The notes beneath the pieces are model-generated. The model made no database searches. It worked only from the letters and a program-made list of their open reading frames with translations, and had not been told where the DNA came from. The position numbers were made by a program, and so were the translations under genes. Positions 45,390-54,474 of a stretch of 64,000 bases of DNA are shown piece by piece. The DNA lies in NCBI RefSeq assembly GCF_001894825.1, contig NZ_BCWY01000040.1:20378-84377 (forward strand). The letters run 5' to 3'. The DNA comes from Rhodococcus jostii NBRC 16295 (GTDB lineage: Bacteria > Actinomycetota > Actinomycetes > Mycobacteriales > Mycobacteriaceae). Each line of letters opens with the position of its first letter. Position 1 is the stretch's first letter.

Positions 45390-46628
45390 ATGACCCATTC
45401 CCCGACCCACGGAATCGACATCTTCGATCCGGCCCACCTCGACGAACCGAACGAGCTCTACCGGATGCTCCGCGAGCACTCGCCCGTCCATCGCGTCACC
45501 GGCACCGACTTCTTCCTGGTGTCGACGTGGGACCTGGTGACCGAGGCCGCGAACCGCACCGACGACTTCTCCTCGAACCTCACCGGCGTGCTGGTGCAGC
45601 AGCGGGAGGGGCCGCCCACGACGTTCGACATGGACGGTGGGGGTCAGGCCGTGCACGTGCTGGCCACCGCCGACGACCCGGCTCACCTGCACCATCGCAA
45701 GCTCGTCCTGCCCACGCTCGGCCGGCGCATCCGCGTGCTGACCCCGGCCGTGCACTCGCTCGTCGACACCCTGTGGGACGAGGGGCTGCGAGACGGCCGG
45801 ATCGACTGGGCGTCCGAGGTGGCCGACCGACTGCCGCTGACGATGGTTGCGCGTCTCATCGGGCTGCCCGAGCGGGACGTACCGCAACTACTCACCTGGG
45901 CCTACGACAGCACGGAGATGCTCGGCGGGATCGTCGACGCGGATCGCCTCGGCCCCCTCCTCGTCTCCGTGACCGAATTGGCCGCCTATCTGCGGGCCGA
46001 ACTCGTGCGTGCGAGGTCGCATCCTCGGGAGGACCTCCTGGGTGTACTCGCGAACGCCTGCAATGCCGGAGAGCTCCCCGAGGACGTGGCGGTACTCGTC
46101 CTCCTCCAGTTGGTCGGCGCCGGCGGCGAATCGACCGCGGGCCTGATCGCCAATGCAGCCCACCTTCTTGCCACCCATCCCGGAGTGCAGAACCGACTCC
46201 GGCGGCAACCCGCGCTCGTCGACGCGTTTCTCGACGAGGCGCTGCGTCTCGAATCGCCGTTCCGGGCGCATCACCGTCACGTGGTCACCGACACCACCCT
46301 CGGCGGCGTCGACCTGCCCGCGGGTAGCCACCTGCTCCTGATGTGGGGCGCGGCAAACCGGGATCCGGCCGCATTCGAGAATCCGGACGACATCGTGCTG
46401 GACCGGCCGCACATCCGTTCGCACCTCGCCTTCGGCAGGGGCGTCCACTTCTGCGTCGGATCGGCGCTCGCCCGCATGGAGGCACTCGCCGCCACCACCA
46501 CGCTGCTCGCGCGCACCGACCACTTCGCCCTCGCCGACGACGCCGAGACCGTGTGGGTCCCCAGCCTGCTCGTGCGCCGCCACCGCTCACTCCCGCTCCG
46601 CATCCGGGAGACGAGCCCCACCGATTGA
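45390..46628 (+). CDS. cytochrome P450
   Basis: 412 residues. I-helix GAGGESTAGLI (the conserved acid-Thr is E-S-T here), K-helix E-x-x-R in DEALRLE, and heme loop FGRGVHFCVGSALAR with Cys355 as thiolate ligand. Soluble bacterial class I type that needs ferredoxin and reductase, neither encoded nearby. Following genes are a TetR regulator, an acyl-CoA ligase and an acyl-CoA carboxylase, so hydroxylation of a lipid or terpenoid acid is a fair guess. Confidence 0.93.
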   Translation: MTHSPTHGIDIFDPAHLDEPNELYRMLREHSPVHRVTGTDFFLVSTWDLVTEAANRTDDFSSNLTGVLVQQREGPPTTFDMDGGGQAVHVLATADDPAHLHHRKLVLPTLGRRIRVLTPAVHSLVDTLWDEGLRDGRIDWASEVADRLPLTMVARLIGLPERDVPQLLTWAYDSTEMLGGIVDADRLGPLLVSVTELAAYLRAELVRARSHPREDLLGVLANACNAGELPEDVAVLVLLQLVGAGGESTAGLIANAAHLLATHPGVQNRLRRQPALVDAFLDEALRLESPFRAHHRHVVTDTTLGGVDLPAGSHLLLMWGAANRDPAAFENPDDIVLDRPHIRSHLAFGRGVHFCVGSALARMEALAATTTLLARTDHFALADDAETVWVPSLLVRRHRSLPLRIRETSPTD

Positions 46629-46636
46629 CATCGACA

Positions 46637-46666
46637 TTGACATTGACGTCAATATCAACACATACT
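46637..46666 (+). promoter_or_regulatory. palindromic operator and promoter of the TetR-ligase-carboxylase operon
   Basis: At 46637-46658, arms TTGACATTGAC and GTCAATATCAA are complementary but for one base. TTGACA at 46637-46642 forms a -35 and CATACT at 46661-46666 a possible -10 with 18-bp spacing. Transcription would then start close to the GTG codons at 46667/46673, suggesting a leaderless or near-leaderless mRNA. Confidence 0.55.
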
Positions 46667-47293
46667 GTGACCGTGACCACAAGCGAGGCTCAGGAGCGGG
46701 CTCGGTCGGCGCGTAAGGACAACGACGGTCCCCGCCGCCGCGAACTGCTCCGCGCCGCGAGTACCTGCTTCGCGGAACTCGGGTACGACCGGACGACGGT
46801 CGAGGTGATCACCACCGAGGCCGAGGTGTCGCGGGCGACGTTCTACGCCTACTTCTCGTCGAAGGAGGAGGTGTTCCATGCCGTCGCCGCCGATGTCTGC
46901 GAGGAATTCCTCGCGTCGCAGCACGTGGAGGGACCGGCGAGCGAGGACCTGAGAGAGGTGCTGCGCACCACCACGAAAGCGTTCGTCGAGGCGGTGTACG
47001 CCAACGGGCGCGTTCTCGAACTGATCAGGCACCGCGCCCGGCTCGACCCCGAGGTCGGCCGAAGCTGGACCACCGTGCAGACGCGGCTCATCCGCCGCTA
47101 CACGCGGTTCATCGAGCGCATCAACGACACCTGCGACGTCACACCGTGCGCGCCGCCCGCCCGGATCGCGCAGACCCTCGCCGACGCCCAACTCGCCGGC
47201 GCGGCCCGACTGGTCGACGCGACGGCCCGGGAACAGCGCCGGTACACCGCCGACCTGACCGCCATCTCCGAAAGACTCATCGGCTTCGCCTGA
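46667..47293 (+). CDS. TetR-family regulator of the ligase-carboxylase operon
   Basis: About 208 residues. Starts GTG 46667 or 46673 are in frame and neither has a Shine-Dalgarno sequence; the placement of the promoter favours leaderless translation. HTH RRRELLRAASTCFAELGYDRTTVEVITTEAEVSRATFYAYFSSKEEVF (in parts) is complete. A near-perfect 22-bp palindrome overlaps its promoter, so it probably represses itself and the two genes downstream. Confidence 0.87.
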   Translation: MTVTTSEAQERARSARKDNDGPRRRELLRAASTCFAELGYDRTTVEVITTEAEVSRATFYAYFSSKEEVFHAVAADVCEEFLASQHVEGPASEDLREVLRTTTKAFVEAVYANGRVLELIRHRARLDPEVGRSWTTVQTRLIRRYTRFIERINDTCDVTPCAPPARIAQTLADAQLAGAARLVDATAREQRRYTADLTAISERLIGFA

Positions 47294-47327
47294 CAAGGAC
47301 ACATCCGCACAGAATCGGGAGTTCGGT

Positions 47328-49037
47328 ATGCCCATTTCACCTTCGAGCGACCACACGGCACTGGAATCGGCCCTCGCCGGGATACGACGACTCCAGGACG
47401 CCGCGTGGCCACCGCAGGTACCGCGGACCGTCGAGTACCCGATCGAGGGCCGCACCGTCGTCGACTATCTGCGGCACTGGGCGACGGAACGACCGCGCAC
47501 CGTCGCGATCGACTTCTACGGCCGCGCCATCACCTACGCCGAACTCGACGAACTCTCGGACCGCTTCGCCGGCTGGCTCCTGCAGCGGGGCGCGTCCGCC
47601 GGCGACCGCGTCGGCGTCCACCTGGCCAACTGCCCGCAGTTCCACATCGCCATGCTGGGGATCCTGAAGATCGGCGCCGTGCACGTCCCGATCAACCCGT
47701 TGTTCCGGGAGCACGAACTCACGTACGAACTCGGCGACGCCGGCGTGGAGATCCTGCTGACCCAGGATTCCTTCGCCGCCATGGTCGAATCCGTGCGCGG
47801 CGAGACGGCGCTGCGACACGTCGCGGTCACCGCCCTCTCGGACCTGCTGCCGGCCGAACCCAGCGTCACGCCGCCGTTCCCTCGCGCGTCCGCGCTCACC
47901 GACTGGGCGGAGATCATGGAATCTCCTCGCGCCGATCCGATTCCGATGGATCCCGACGCACTGGCGGCGCTGAACTACACCGGCGGCACCACCGAGATGC
48001 CGAAGGGCTGCGAACACACTCAGGCCCACATGGTCTACACCGCCGCCACCGCGACACTGGCCGGTGGCCGGCGGGTGAGCGAGGCTCCCCCGGTGGTCCT
48101 CGGATTCCTGCCTATCTTCTGGATCGCCGGCGAGGACTTCGGCATCCTGTATCCGCTGATCAACGGCGGCACCGTCGTACTCCTCACCCGGTGGGATCCG
48201 GAAGCCGCGGCGACCCTCGTCGAAAGTCGTGGTGTGACGTCGATGGTGGGCACGGTCGACAACTACGTGGAACTGATGGATCTGCCGGGTTTCACCCGCC
48301 GCGACTTCTCCACCCTGGACAACGCCATGGCCGTGTCGTTCGTGCTCAAACTCGACCCCGCGATTCGCGGCCGCTGGCGCGAGGCCACCGGACACGTGCT
48401 GCGGGAGGCGAGCTACGGCATGACGGAGACGCACACCGCCGACACCATCACGCTCGGCTTCCAGACCGACGACGAGGACCTGCTCAGCGAACCCGTGTTC
48501 TGCGGACTGCCGGTTCCGGGCACCGACGTGTTGATCGTCGACGACGACGGGGCGCCCGTGCCGGTGGGACAACCCGGGCAGATCATCGTCCGCAGTCCGT
48601 CGCTGCTCACCGGCTACTACGGCAAACCCGACGCCACCGCTGCCGCGCTCCGCGACGGATGGCTCCAGACCGGCGACGTCGGCAAACTGAACGGCAAAGG
48701 CGCACTGCATTATCTGGCCCGCAACAAGGAGATGATCAAGACCAACGGGATGAGCGTGTTCCCCTCGGAGGTGGAGGCGCTGCTCATGCTGCATCCGGCG
48801 ATTCAGTCGGCCGCGGTGGTCCCCAAGCCCGATCCCGGCAAGGGGCAGGTGCCGTTCGCGTTCGTGCAGCTGCTGCCCGACCGTCAGGTGTCGGGTGCGG
48901 AACTGCGGGAGTGGGCCGCCCAGAACATGGCCACCTACAAGGTGCCCACCGTCGAGGTGCTCGACGCCCTACCCATGACGGCGACGGGGAAGGTCCGCAA
49001 GGCCGACCTGTTCGCCCTGGCCGAGGAGTACAAGTGA
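47328..49037 (+). CDS. acyl-CoA synthetase (AMP-forming)
   Basis: 569 residues. P-loop YTGGTTEMPKGCEH, A5 SYGMTETHT, A7 DGWLQTGDVGKLN, hinge RNKEMIKTNGMSVFPSEVE (in parts) and the C-terminal MTATGKVRK lysine are present. N-terminal ~40 residues precede the ANL fold. Stop overlaps the carboxylase start by 4 bp, so acyl-CoA formation and carboxylation are probably consecutive steps. Medium- or long-chain acids are likely substrates. Confidence 0.92.
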   Translation: MPISPSSDHTALESALAGIRRLQDAAWPPQVPRTVEYPIEGRTVVDYLRHWATERPRTVAIDFYGRAITYAELDELSDRFAGWLLQRGASAGDRVGVHLANCPQFHIAMLGILKIGAVHVPINPLFREHELTYELGDAGVEILLTQDSFAAMVESVRGETALRHVAVTALSDLLPAEPSVTPPFPRASALTDWAEIMESPRADPIPMDPDALAALNYTGGTTEMPKGCEHTQAHMVYTAATATLAGGRRVSEAPPVVLGFLPIFWIAGEDFGILYPLINGGTVVLLTRWDPEAAATLVESRGVTSMVGTVDNYVELMDLPGFTRRDFSTLDNAMAVSFVLKLDPAIRGRWREATGHVLREASYGMTETHTADTITLGFQTDDEDLLSEPVFCGLPVPGTDVLIVDDDGAPVPVGQPGQIIVRSPSLLTGYYGKPDATAAALRDGWLQTGDVGKLNGKGALHYLARNKEMIKTNGMSVFPSEVEALLMLHPAIQSAAVVPKPDPGKGQVPFAFVQLLPDRQVSGAELREWAAQNMATYKVPTVEVLDALPMTATGKVRKADLFALAEEYK

Positions 49038-52000
49038 CCCTGCTGGTCGCCAATCGCGGCGAGATCGCGCTGCGCATCATCCGCTCCGCCGAGGAGATGT
49101 CGGTCGACACCGTCGCCGTCTACGCGGAGGACGACGCAGACAGTCCGCACGTGCGCGCGGCGACGGAGGCGGTCGCGCTCACCGGTTCGGGCCCCTCCGC
49201 GTACCTGGACTCCCGCGCCATGCTCGACGCCGCCGCCGAGTTCGGCGCCACGGCGGTGCATCCCGGTTACGGATTCCTCAGCGAAAACGCCGATTTCGCC
49301 CGTGCCTGCGCGGAGGCCGGACTGGCCTTCGTGGGTCCGAGCCCCGAGGTGCTCGACATCTTCGGCGACAAGTCGTCGGCCCGCGACGCCGCGGTGGCCG
49401 CGAAGGTGCCCGTGCTCGCGGCCACGAACGGTCCCACCGACGTGGACGGCATCCGCGCGTTCTTCGCGGATCACCCGCGCGGCATCATGATCAAGGCCCT
49501 CGCAGGCGGCGGCGGGCGCGGAATCCGGGCCGTCCGCCGCGCGGAGCAGGTGGACGAGGCGTACCGGCTGTGCGCGTCCGAAGCCCAACTCGGGTTCGGC
49601 AACCCGGCACTGTTCGCCGAGGAACTCCTCACGGGGGCAAGGCACATCGAGGTGCAGGTGGTCGCGGCCCCGCAGGCGGGCACGACGCGGGCTCTGGCCG
49701 TCGGCGACCGCGACTGCAGCGTGCAGCGCCGCCACCAGAAACTCGTCGAGATCGCACCCGCGCAGGGGCTCGACCCGGTCCTGCGCAGCGAACTGCACGA
49801 GGCCGCCACCCGGCTGTGCGCGAGCGTCGGATATCGGGGACTCGCCACCGTCGAATTCCTGGTGTCCCGGAACGGTTTCGTCTTCCTGGAAGTGAATCCC
49901 CGGATCCAGGTGGAACACACCGTCACCGAGGAGGTGACGGGGGTCGACCTCGTCGCCGTGCAGATCGACATCGCCCGGGGAGCCGACTACGGGGATCTGT
50001 CGCTGCCGGGCGGCGTCAGCGCCGTCGGACTCGACACGTCGGGCACGCCCGCTGCCGCACGCGGAATCGCAATCCAGGCCCGGGTGAACATGGAGACGAT
50101 GCACCCCGACGGTCAGGCCGTCCCCGCCGCGGGCACCCTGTCCGTGTTCTCCCCGCCGACGGGTCCCGGTGTGCGGGTGGACACCTACGGCCGGCCGGGA
50201 CTGTCGCCGAGCCCGCGGTACGACTCCCTCCTGGCGAAGGTGATCGTCCACTCGCGCGGCGCGTCGTTCCCGGCCGCCGCCCGCAAGGCGGAGGCGGCGC
50301 TCGCCGAGTTCGTCATCGAGGGCGTCCCCACCAACATCGGATTCCTCCGGGCAATCCTGACCGATCCCGGTTTCGCCGACGGCGTCGTCGGCACCGACCA
50401 TCTCGCCGAACGGATGGGCGCCCTCGTCGATGCCGCGTACACGGCCCACCCCGCGGAGGTGGCGTCGGAGGCGCTCGAGTTGCGGGCCGGCGAGGACGTG
50501 CTCCGCGCGCAGATGGCCGGGACCGTCGTCGAGTCGGCCACGGAGGGTTCCGCCGTGGAGTCGGGCGCCCAGCTCGTGGTGCTCGAGGCGATGAAGATGC
50601 AGCACGTGATCGCGGCACCCGCGGGCGCGGTGGTCGAGCGGAATCTGGTGTCCCGCGGGCAGACCGTGAACGCCGGCGATCCGCTGGTCGTGATCCGCCG
50701 CACCGGATCCGAGGCCGGCGGTGCCGCCGACAGCGCAACCGATCTGGATCGTGAGCGCGCCGACCTCGCGGAGATCCGGCAGCGGCACGAGATCACACTC
50801 GATGCCGCCCGTCCCGCCGCGATCGCGAAGCGGACGAAGCTCGGCCGGCGCAGTGCGCGGGCGAACATCGACGATCTGGTCGACCCCGGCAGCTTCGTCG
50901 AATACGGGCCCCTGGTTCTCGCCGCGCAGCGCAGCCGTCGCTCCGAGCAGGACCTGATCGAGAACACCCCGGCCGACGGTCTCGTCGCCGGGCTCGCCAC
51001 CGTCAACGGCGACGTCTTCGGTCCGCACGATTCCCAGACGGTGGTGCTGTCGTACGACTACACCGTGCTCGCCGGAACCCAGGGCATGCGCAACCACGCG
51101 AAGACGGACCGGGTGATCGAACTCGCCGGCCGCAAGCAGGTTCCGGTCGTCCTGTTCGCCGAGGGTGGCGGCGGACGTCCCGGCGACACCGACGCCGGAC
51201 CGGCAGCAGGCCTGGACCTGAACACCTTTCGGTCGCTGGCGGCGCTGAACGGCAAGGTGCCGCTGGTGTCGATCGTGTCCGGCCGCTGCTTCGCGGGCAA
51301 CGCCGCCCTGGCCGGCGTCTGCGACGTCCTCATCGCCACCCCCGACGCGAACATCGGGATGGGCGGGCCCGCGATGGTGGAGGGCGGCGGGCTGGGCGTG
51401 TACCGGCCGGAAGACATCGGTCCCGTCGACGTGCAGCGGCGCAACGGCGTCATCGATCTGGTCGCCCGGGACGAGGCGCACGCCGTCGAGCTGGCGAAGA
51501 AGTACCTGTCGTACTTCCAGGGGCCGCTCACCGAGTGGGAAGCCCCCGACGAGAGGCTGGCCCGCCACGTCGTCCCGGAGAACCGGTTGCGCGCCTACGA
51601 CGTGCGCAGTGCGGTGGAATCCATCGCCGATGTCGGCTCGATCCTCGAACTGCGCCGAGACCACGGCGTCGGCATCGTCACCGCACTCGTCCGGGTGGAG
51701 GGAGCGCCGTACGGACTCGTCGCGAACAGCAGCCACCACCTCGGCGGCGCAATCGACGCTGTCGCAGCAGACAAGATGGCCCATTTCCTGGAGCTGTGCG
51801 AGTCGTTCGGGCTACCCGTCGTCTCGCTGTGCGACACACCGGGATTCATGGTCGGTCCCGATTCGGAGAAGGAGGCCACGGTCCGGCGGTTCAGCACGCT
51901 GTTCATCGCGGGCGCGCGGATGACGGTGCCCTACGGCACCGTCATCCTGCGCAAGGGCTACGGCCTCGGCGCCATGGCCATGGCGGGTGGGTCTTTCCAC

Positions 52001-52255
52001 GCCTCCGAGTTCACGGTCGCGTGGCCGACCGGCGAGATCGGGGCCATGGGTCTCGAAGGCGCGGTGCGCCTCGGGTTCCGGAAGGAACTCGAGGCCCTCG
52101 GCAATCCGGCCGAACGGGACGCGGCGTTCGCGGAACTCGTCGACGCCGCCTACCAGCACGGGAAGGCACTCAACGCGGCGACGATCTTCGAACTCGACGA
52201 CGTGATCGATCCCGCCGATACCCGTGCCTGGATCGTGCGCCTCCGGCGCCCGTGA
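49034..52255 (+). CDS. single-chain acyl-CoA carboxylase (BC-BCCP-CT fusion)
   Basis: 1073 residues from GTG 49034. Order of domains: biotin carboxylase (1 to ~450: LLVANRGEIALRI, ATP-grasp loop ALAGGGGRGI, EVNPRIQVEH), biotinyl domain (~485-555: VLEAMKMQH with biotin-accepting Lys521), carboxyltransferase N and C lobes (~575-1073: DGLVAGLATVNG, GGGGRPGDT, GLVANSSHHLGG, CDTPGFMVGPDSEKE). All activities for ATP-dependent carboxylation of an acyl-CoA are on one chain, as in the mycobacterial long-chain acyl-CoA carboxylase. Propionyl-, methylcrotonyl- or geranyl-type substrates are alternatives. The frame is open far upstream, but homology starts exactly at the GTGA overlap. Confidence 0.93.
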   Translation: MTLLVANRGEIALRIIRSAEEMSVDTVAVYAEDDADSPHVRAATEAVALTGSGPSAYLDSRAMLDAAAEFGATAVHPGYGFLSENADFARACAEAGLAFVGPSPEVLDIFGDKSSARDAAVAAKVPVLAATNGPTDVDGIRAFFADHPRGIMIKALAGGGGRGIRAVRRAEQVDEAYRLCASEAQLGFGNPALFAEELLTGARHIEVQVVAAPQAGTTRALAVGDRDCSVQRRHQKLVEIAPAQGLDPVLRSELHEAATRLCASVGYRGLATVEFLVSRNGFVFLEVNPRIQVEHTVTEEVTGVDLVAVQIDIARGADYGDLSLPGGVSAVGLDTSGTPAAARGIAIQARVNMETMHPDGQAVPAAGTLSVFSPPTGPGVRVDTYGRPGLSPSPRYDSLLAKVIVHSRGASFPAAARKAEAALAEFVIEGVPTNIGFLRAILTDPGFADGVVGTDHLAERMGALVDAAYTAHPAEVASEALELRAGEDVLRAQMAGTVVESATEGSAVESGAQLVVLEAMKMQHVIAAPAGAVVERNLVSRGQTVNAGDPLVVIRRTGSEAGGAADSATDLDRERADLAEIRQRHEITLDAARPAAIAKRTKLGRRSARANIDDLVDPGSFVEYGPLVLAAQRSRRSEQDLIENTPADGLVAGLATVNGDVFGPHDSQTVVLSYDYTVLAGTQGMRNHAKTDRVIELAGRKQVPVVLFAEGGGGRPGDTDAGPAAGLDLNTFRSLAALNGKVPLVSIVSGRCFAGNAALAGVCDVLIATPDANIGMGGPAMVEGGGLGVYRPEDIGPVDVQRRNGVIDLVARDEAHAVELAKKYLSYFQGPLTEWEAPDERLARHVVPENRLRAYDVRSAVESIADVGSILELRRDHGVGIVTALVRVEGAPYGLVANSSHHLGGAIDAVAADKMAHFLELCESFGLPVVSLCDTPGFMVGPDSEKEATVRRFSTLFIAGARMTVPYGTVILRKGYGLGAMAMAGGSFHASEFTVAWPTGEIGAMGLEGAVRLGFRKELEALGNPAERDAAFAELVDAAYQHGKALNAATIFELDDVIDPADTRAWIVRLRRP

Positions 52256-52294
52256 GTACTTGTTAACCGCGGGACGTTACTAAGTACTCACGGG
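52249..52294. terminator. bidirectional terminator between convergent genes
   Basis: CCCGTGAGTACTT and AAGTACTCACGGG are perfectly complementary 13-bp arms separated by 20 nt that partly pair. The stop codons of the carboxylase (52253-52255) and of the convergent reductase (52280-52282) both lie within the hairpin. Confidence 0.75.
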
Positions 52295-53278
52295 GGCGAC
52301 GCCCACCACGGCCCGGCCCGAGTAGGTACCGCCACGGACCTCGTCGATCACCGACACGACGTCGGCGATCGGGACGTCGTGCGTGATCGACTCGAGGCGG
52401 GTGGGCGCGAGGTCGGACGCGAGACGGCCCCACAGCCGGCGACGCTGTTCGATCGGGTACTGCACGGAGTCGATCCCGAGCAGGCTGACACCGCGCAGGA
52501 TGAACGGCAGGACCGTGGTGTCGAGCTTCGGTCCGCCGGTCAGTCCGCTCGCTGCCACGGCGCCGCCGTATTCGATGGTGCTGAGCACGTGCGCGAGGGT
52601 GGCGCCGCCGACGCAGTCCACGGCGGCGGCCCACTGCGCCTTGCCGAGGGGACGCGGTTTCGTGTCCGGCTCCGGGAGACGTCCGATCACGGCGCTCGCG
52701 CCCAGTTCGGTGAGCAGTTGCGCCTTCTCCGGCTTTCCGCTGGACGCGACCACCTCGAAGCCCGCGGCCGACAGCAGATCCACGGCAACGGTTCCGACGC
52801 CGCCGCTGGCACCGGTCACGAGCACCGGACCGTTGCCCGGTTCGACGCCGTGGGACAGCAGTGCCTCCACGCTCATCGCGGCCGTGAAGCCGGCGGTCCC
52901 GATCGCCGCGGCGGTGCGGGTGGACATGCCGTCGAGTTTCACCACCCAGTCGGCCGGAACGCGCGCGAACTGCGCGTACCCGCCGTGGCGGGCGGTGCCG
53001 ATGTCGTAGCCGTGAGCGACGACCGTGTCACCGACCGCGAACTCCGGCGACTGCGACTCGACGACCGTGCCCGCGATGTCGATGCCGGGCACGATGGGGT
53101 ATTCGCGCACCACCCCGCCCTTCGGGGTGAGCGCCAAAGCATCCTTGAAGTTCACGCTGGAGTACTCGACCTGAATCGTGACCTCGCCCTGCGGCAGGAA
53201 CGATTCGTCGACCGTCTCCTGAGAGAGGCCGATGGCTCCCTCGTTCTCGCGAGCGATCCAGGCGGTGAATTCCTTCAT
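52280..53278 (-). CDS. acrylyl-CoA reductase/YhdH-type quinone oxidoreductase (MDR)
   Basis: 332 residues from ATG 53278, RBS GGAGAG. Zinc-free medium-chain reductase: YSSVNFKDALAL, VPGIDIAGTV, GTAGFTAAMSVEAL, NADPH motif TGASGGVGTVAVDLL and AVDCVGGATLAHVLSTIEYGG (in parts) match YhdH/AcuI. Family members reduce acrylyl-CoA to propionyl-CoA with NADPH. Monocistronic and convergent with the carboxylase; a functional link through propionyl-CoA is possible but unproven. Confidence 0.88.
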   Translation of the reverse strand: MKEFTAWIARENEGAIGLSQETVDESFLPQGEVTIQVEYSSVNFKDALALTPKGGVVREYPIVPGIDIAGTVVESQSPEFAVGDTVVAHGYDIGTARHGGYAQFARVPADWVVKLDGMSTRTAAAIGTAGFTAAMSVEALLSHGVEPGNGPVLVTGASGGVGTVAVDLLSAAGFEVVASSGKPEKAQLLTELGASAVIGRLPEPDTKPRPLGKAQWAAAVDCVGGATLAHVLSTIEYGGAVAASGLTGGPKLDTTVLPFILRGVSLLGIDSVQYPIEQRRRLWGRLASDLAPTRLESITHDVPIADVVSVIDEVRGGTYSGRAVVGVAPVST

Positions 53279-53368
53279 CAGCTTGCTCTCCTGACCTCGG
53301 GGGTGCGTCGAGTCCATCATGCGACAGCCGTGCCGCGTCGAGGATGCCGGGGCGAGGATCTTCGCGGG

Positions 53369-54439
53369 TCAGAACCGGAGGAGGACCTTGCTCGACGACG
53401 ACGCATCCTTGGCCAGCGCAAAGGCGGTGAGCGCGTCCGCGACGCCGTATTCGGCGGTGACGATCGGATCGACCACCAGTGAGCCGTCGGCGAGCGCGGC
53501 CACGACCTCGTCGATCTCGTCGTTGAACCGGAACGAGCCGATCAGGTCCAGTTCCCGGGTGATCGCGATCGACACGGGTATCGGCTGATCACCGGACGGG
53601 AGCAGTCCGACCATGACGACGCGGCCGCCGCGCGCCGTTCCGTGGATCGCCGACGCCAGGCCGCGAGGGTTACCGGAGCATTCGATGGTGACGTCTGCTC
53701 CGACCGCGGCGATCGCGTCGGCGTCGGTGGCCGTGAGTGTGCGATCGGCACCGACTTCACGCGCGATGGTCAGCGGGTATTCGTGCATGTCGACCGCCGT
53801 GATCCGCCCGGCACCGGCTCGCTTCAGTACCGCCACCACGAGCGCGCCGATGGGTCCCGCACCGATGACCAGGACCGACCGGCCCGTCACCTCTCCTGCG
53901 CGCGCGACGGCGTGCCAGGCCACGCTCGCCGGTTCGGCCAGCGAGGCGAGACGAAGGTCGAGCCCGTCGGGCAGAACCCGGAGCATGCGGGTCGGGACGG
54001 CGACATGGCTGACGAACAACCCGTCCGCGTGCGGAAAGTGCGCCGCACTGCCCAGGTAGGTGCAGCCGGGGGAAATGTTGGGGCGATCCGCCGGGTACTT
54101 GCTGGTGTCGCCGCCGGGTGTCGCCGGATGGATGGTGACGGGAGTGCCGACGGCGGGTCCGCTTCCGTCCGTCGCACCGATCAGAACGGTGCCGGACGCC
54201 TCGTGCCCGAGCCGCATCGGTGCGCGGAGAATCGACTCGCCCGCCGCACCGTGCTGCCAGTAGTGGAGATCGGATCCGCAGATTCCGCCGTAGGCGATGC
54301 GGATCACCGCTTCGTCCGGTTTCGGTGCCGCGATCGGCACGTCCTCGACGCGCAGGTCGTTCGCACCATGGGCGACGACCGCCTGCGCGTGCGTCGGAAC
54401 CTCGGCGGTGTCCGTGCCGGTGGTCTGGGTGGTGTTCAT
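53369..54439 (-). CDS. idnD: zinc alcohol dehydrogenase, L-idonate 5-dehydrogenase-like
   Basis: 356 residues from ATG 54439. GGICGSDLHYWQHG and LGHEASG supply the catalytic zinc; GAGPIGALVVAVLKRAG binds NAD(P). The HFPHADGLF and FRFNDEID segments match L-idonate 5-dehydrogenases. The structural-zinc lobe of that family (four Cys) is missing: the segment TPGGDTSKYPADRPNISPGC holds one Cys only. Last gene of the sugar-acid operon, 35 bp after the kinase. Would oxidise L-idonate or L-gulonate at C5. Confidence 0.83.
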   Translation of the reverse strand: MNTTQTTGTDTAEVPTHAQAVVAHGANDLRVEDVPIAAPKPDEAVIRIAYGGICGSDLHYWQHGAAGESILRAPMRLGHEASGTVLIGATDGSGPAVGTPVTIHPATPGGDTSKYPADRPNISPGCTYLGSAAHFPHADGLFVSHVAVPTRMLRVLPDGLDLRLASLAEPASVAWHAVARAGEVTGRSVLVIGAGPIGALVVAVLKRAGAGRITAVDMHEYPLTIAREVGADRTLTATDADAIAAVGADVTIECSGNPRGLASAIHGTARGGRVVMVGLLPSGDQPIPVSIAITRELDLIGSFRFNDEIDEVVAALADGSLVVDPIVTAEYGVADALTAFALAKDASSSSKVLLRF

Positions 54440-54474
54440 CGGTGAAGTCCACTTCTGTCGGAGATCGGAGCGTG

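Noticed and set aside
47405..49033. N-terminal extension of the carboxylase frame by over 540 codons
   Set aside because: This stretch is the acyl-CoA ligase gene read in another frame; biotin-carboxylase homology begins exactly at GTG 49034.
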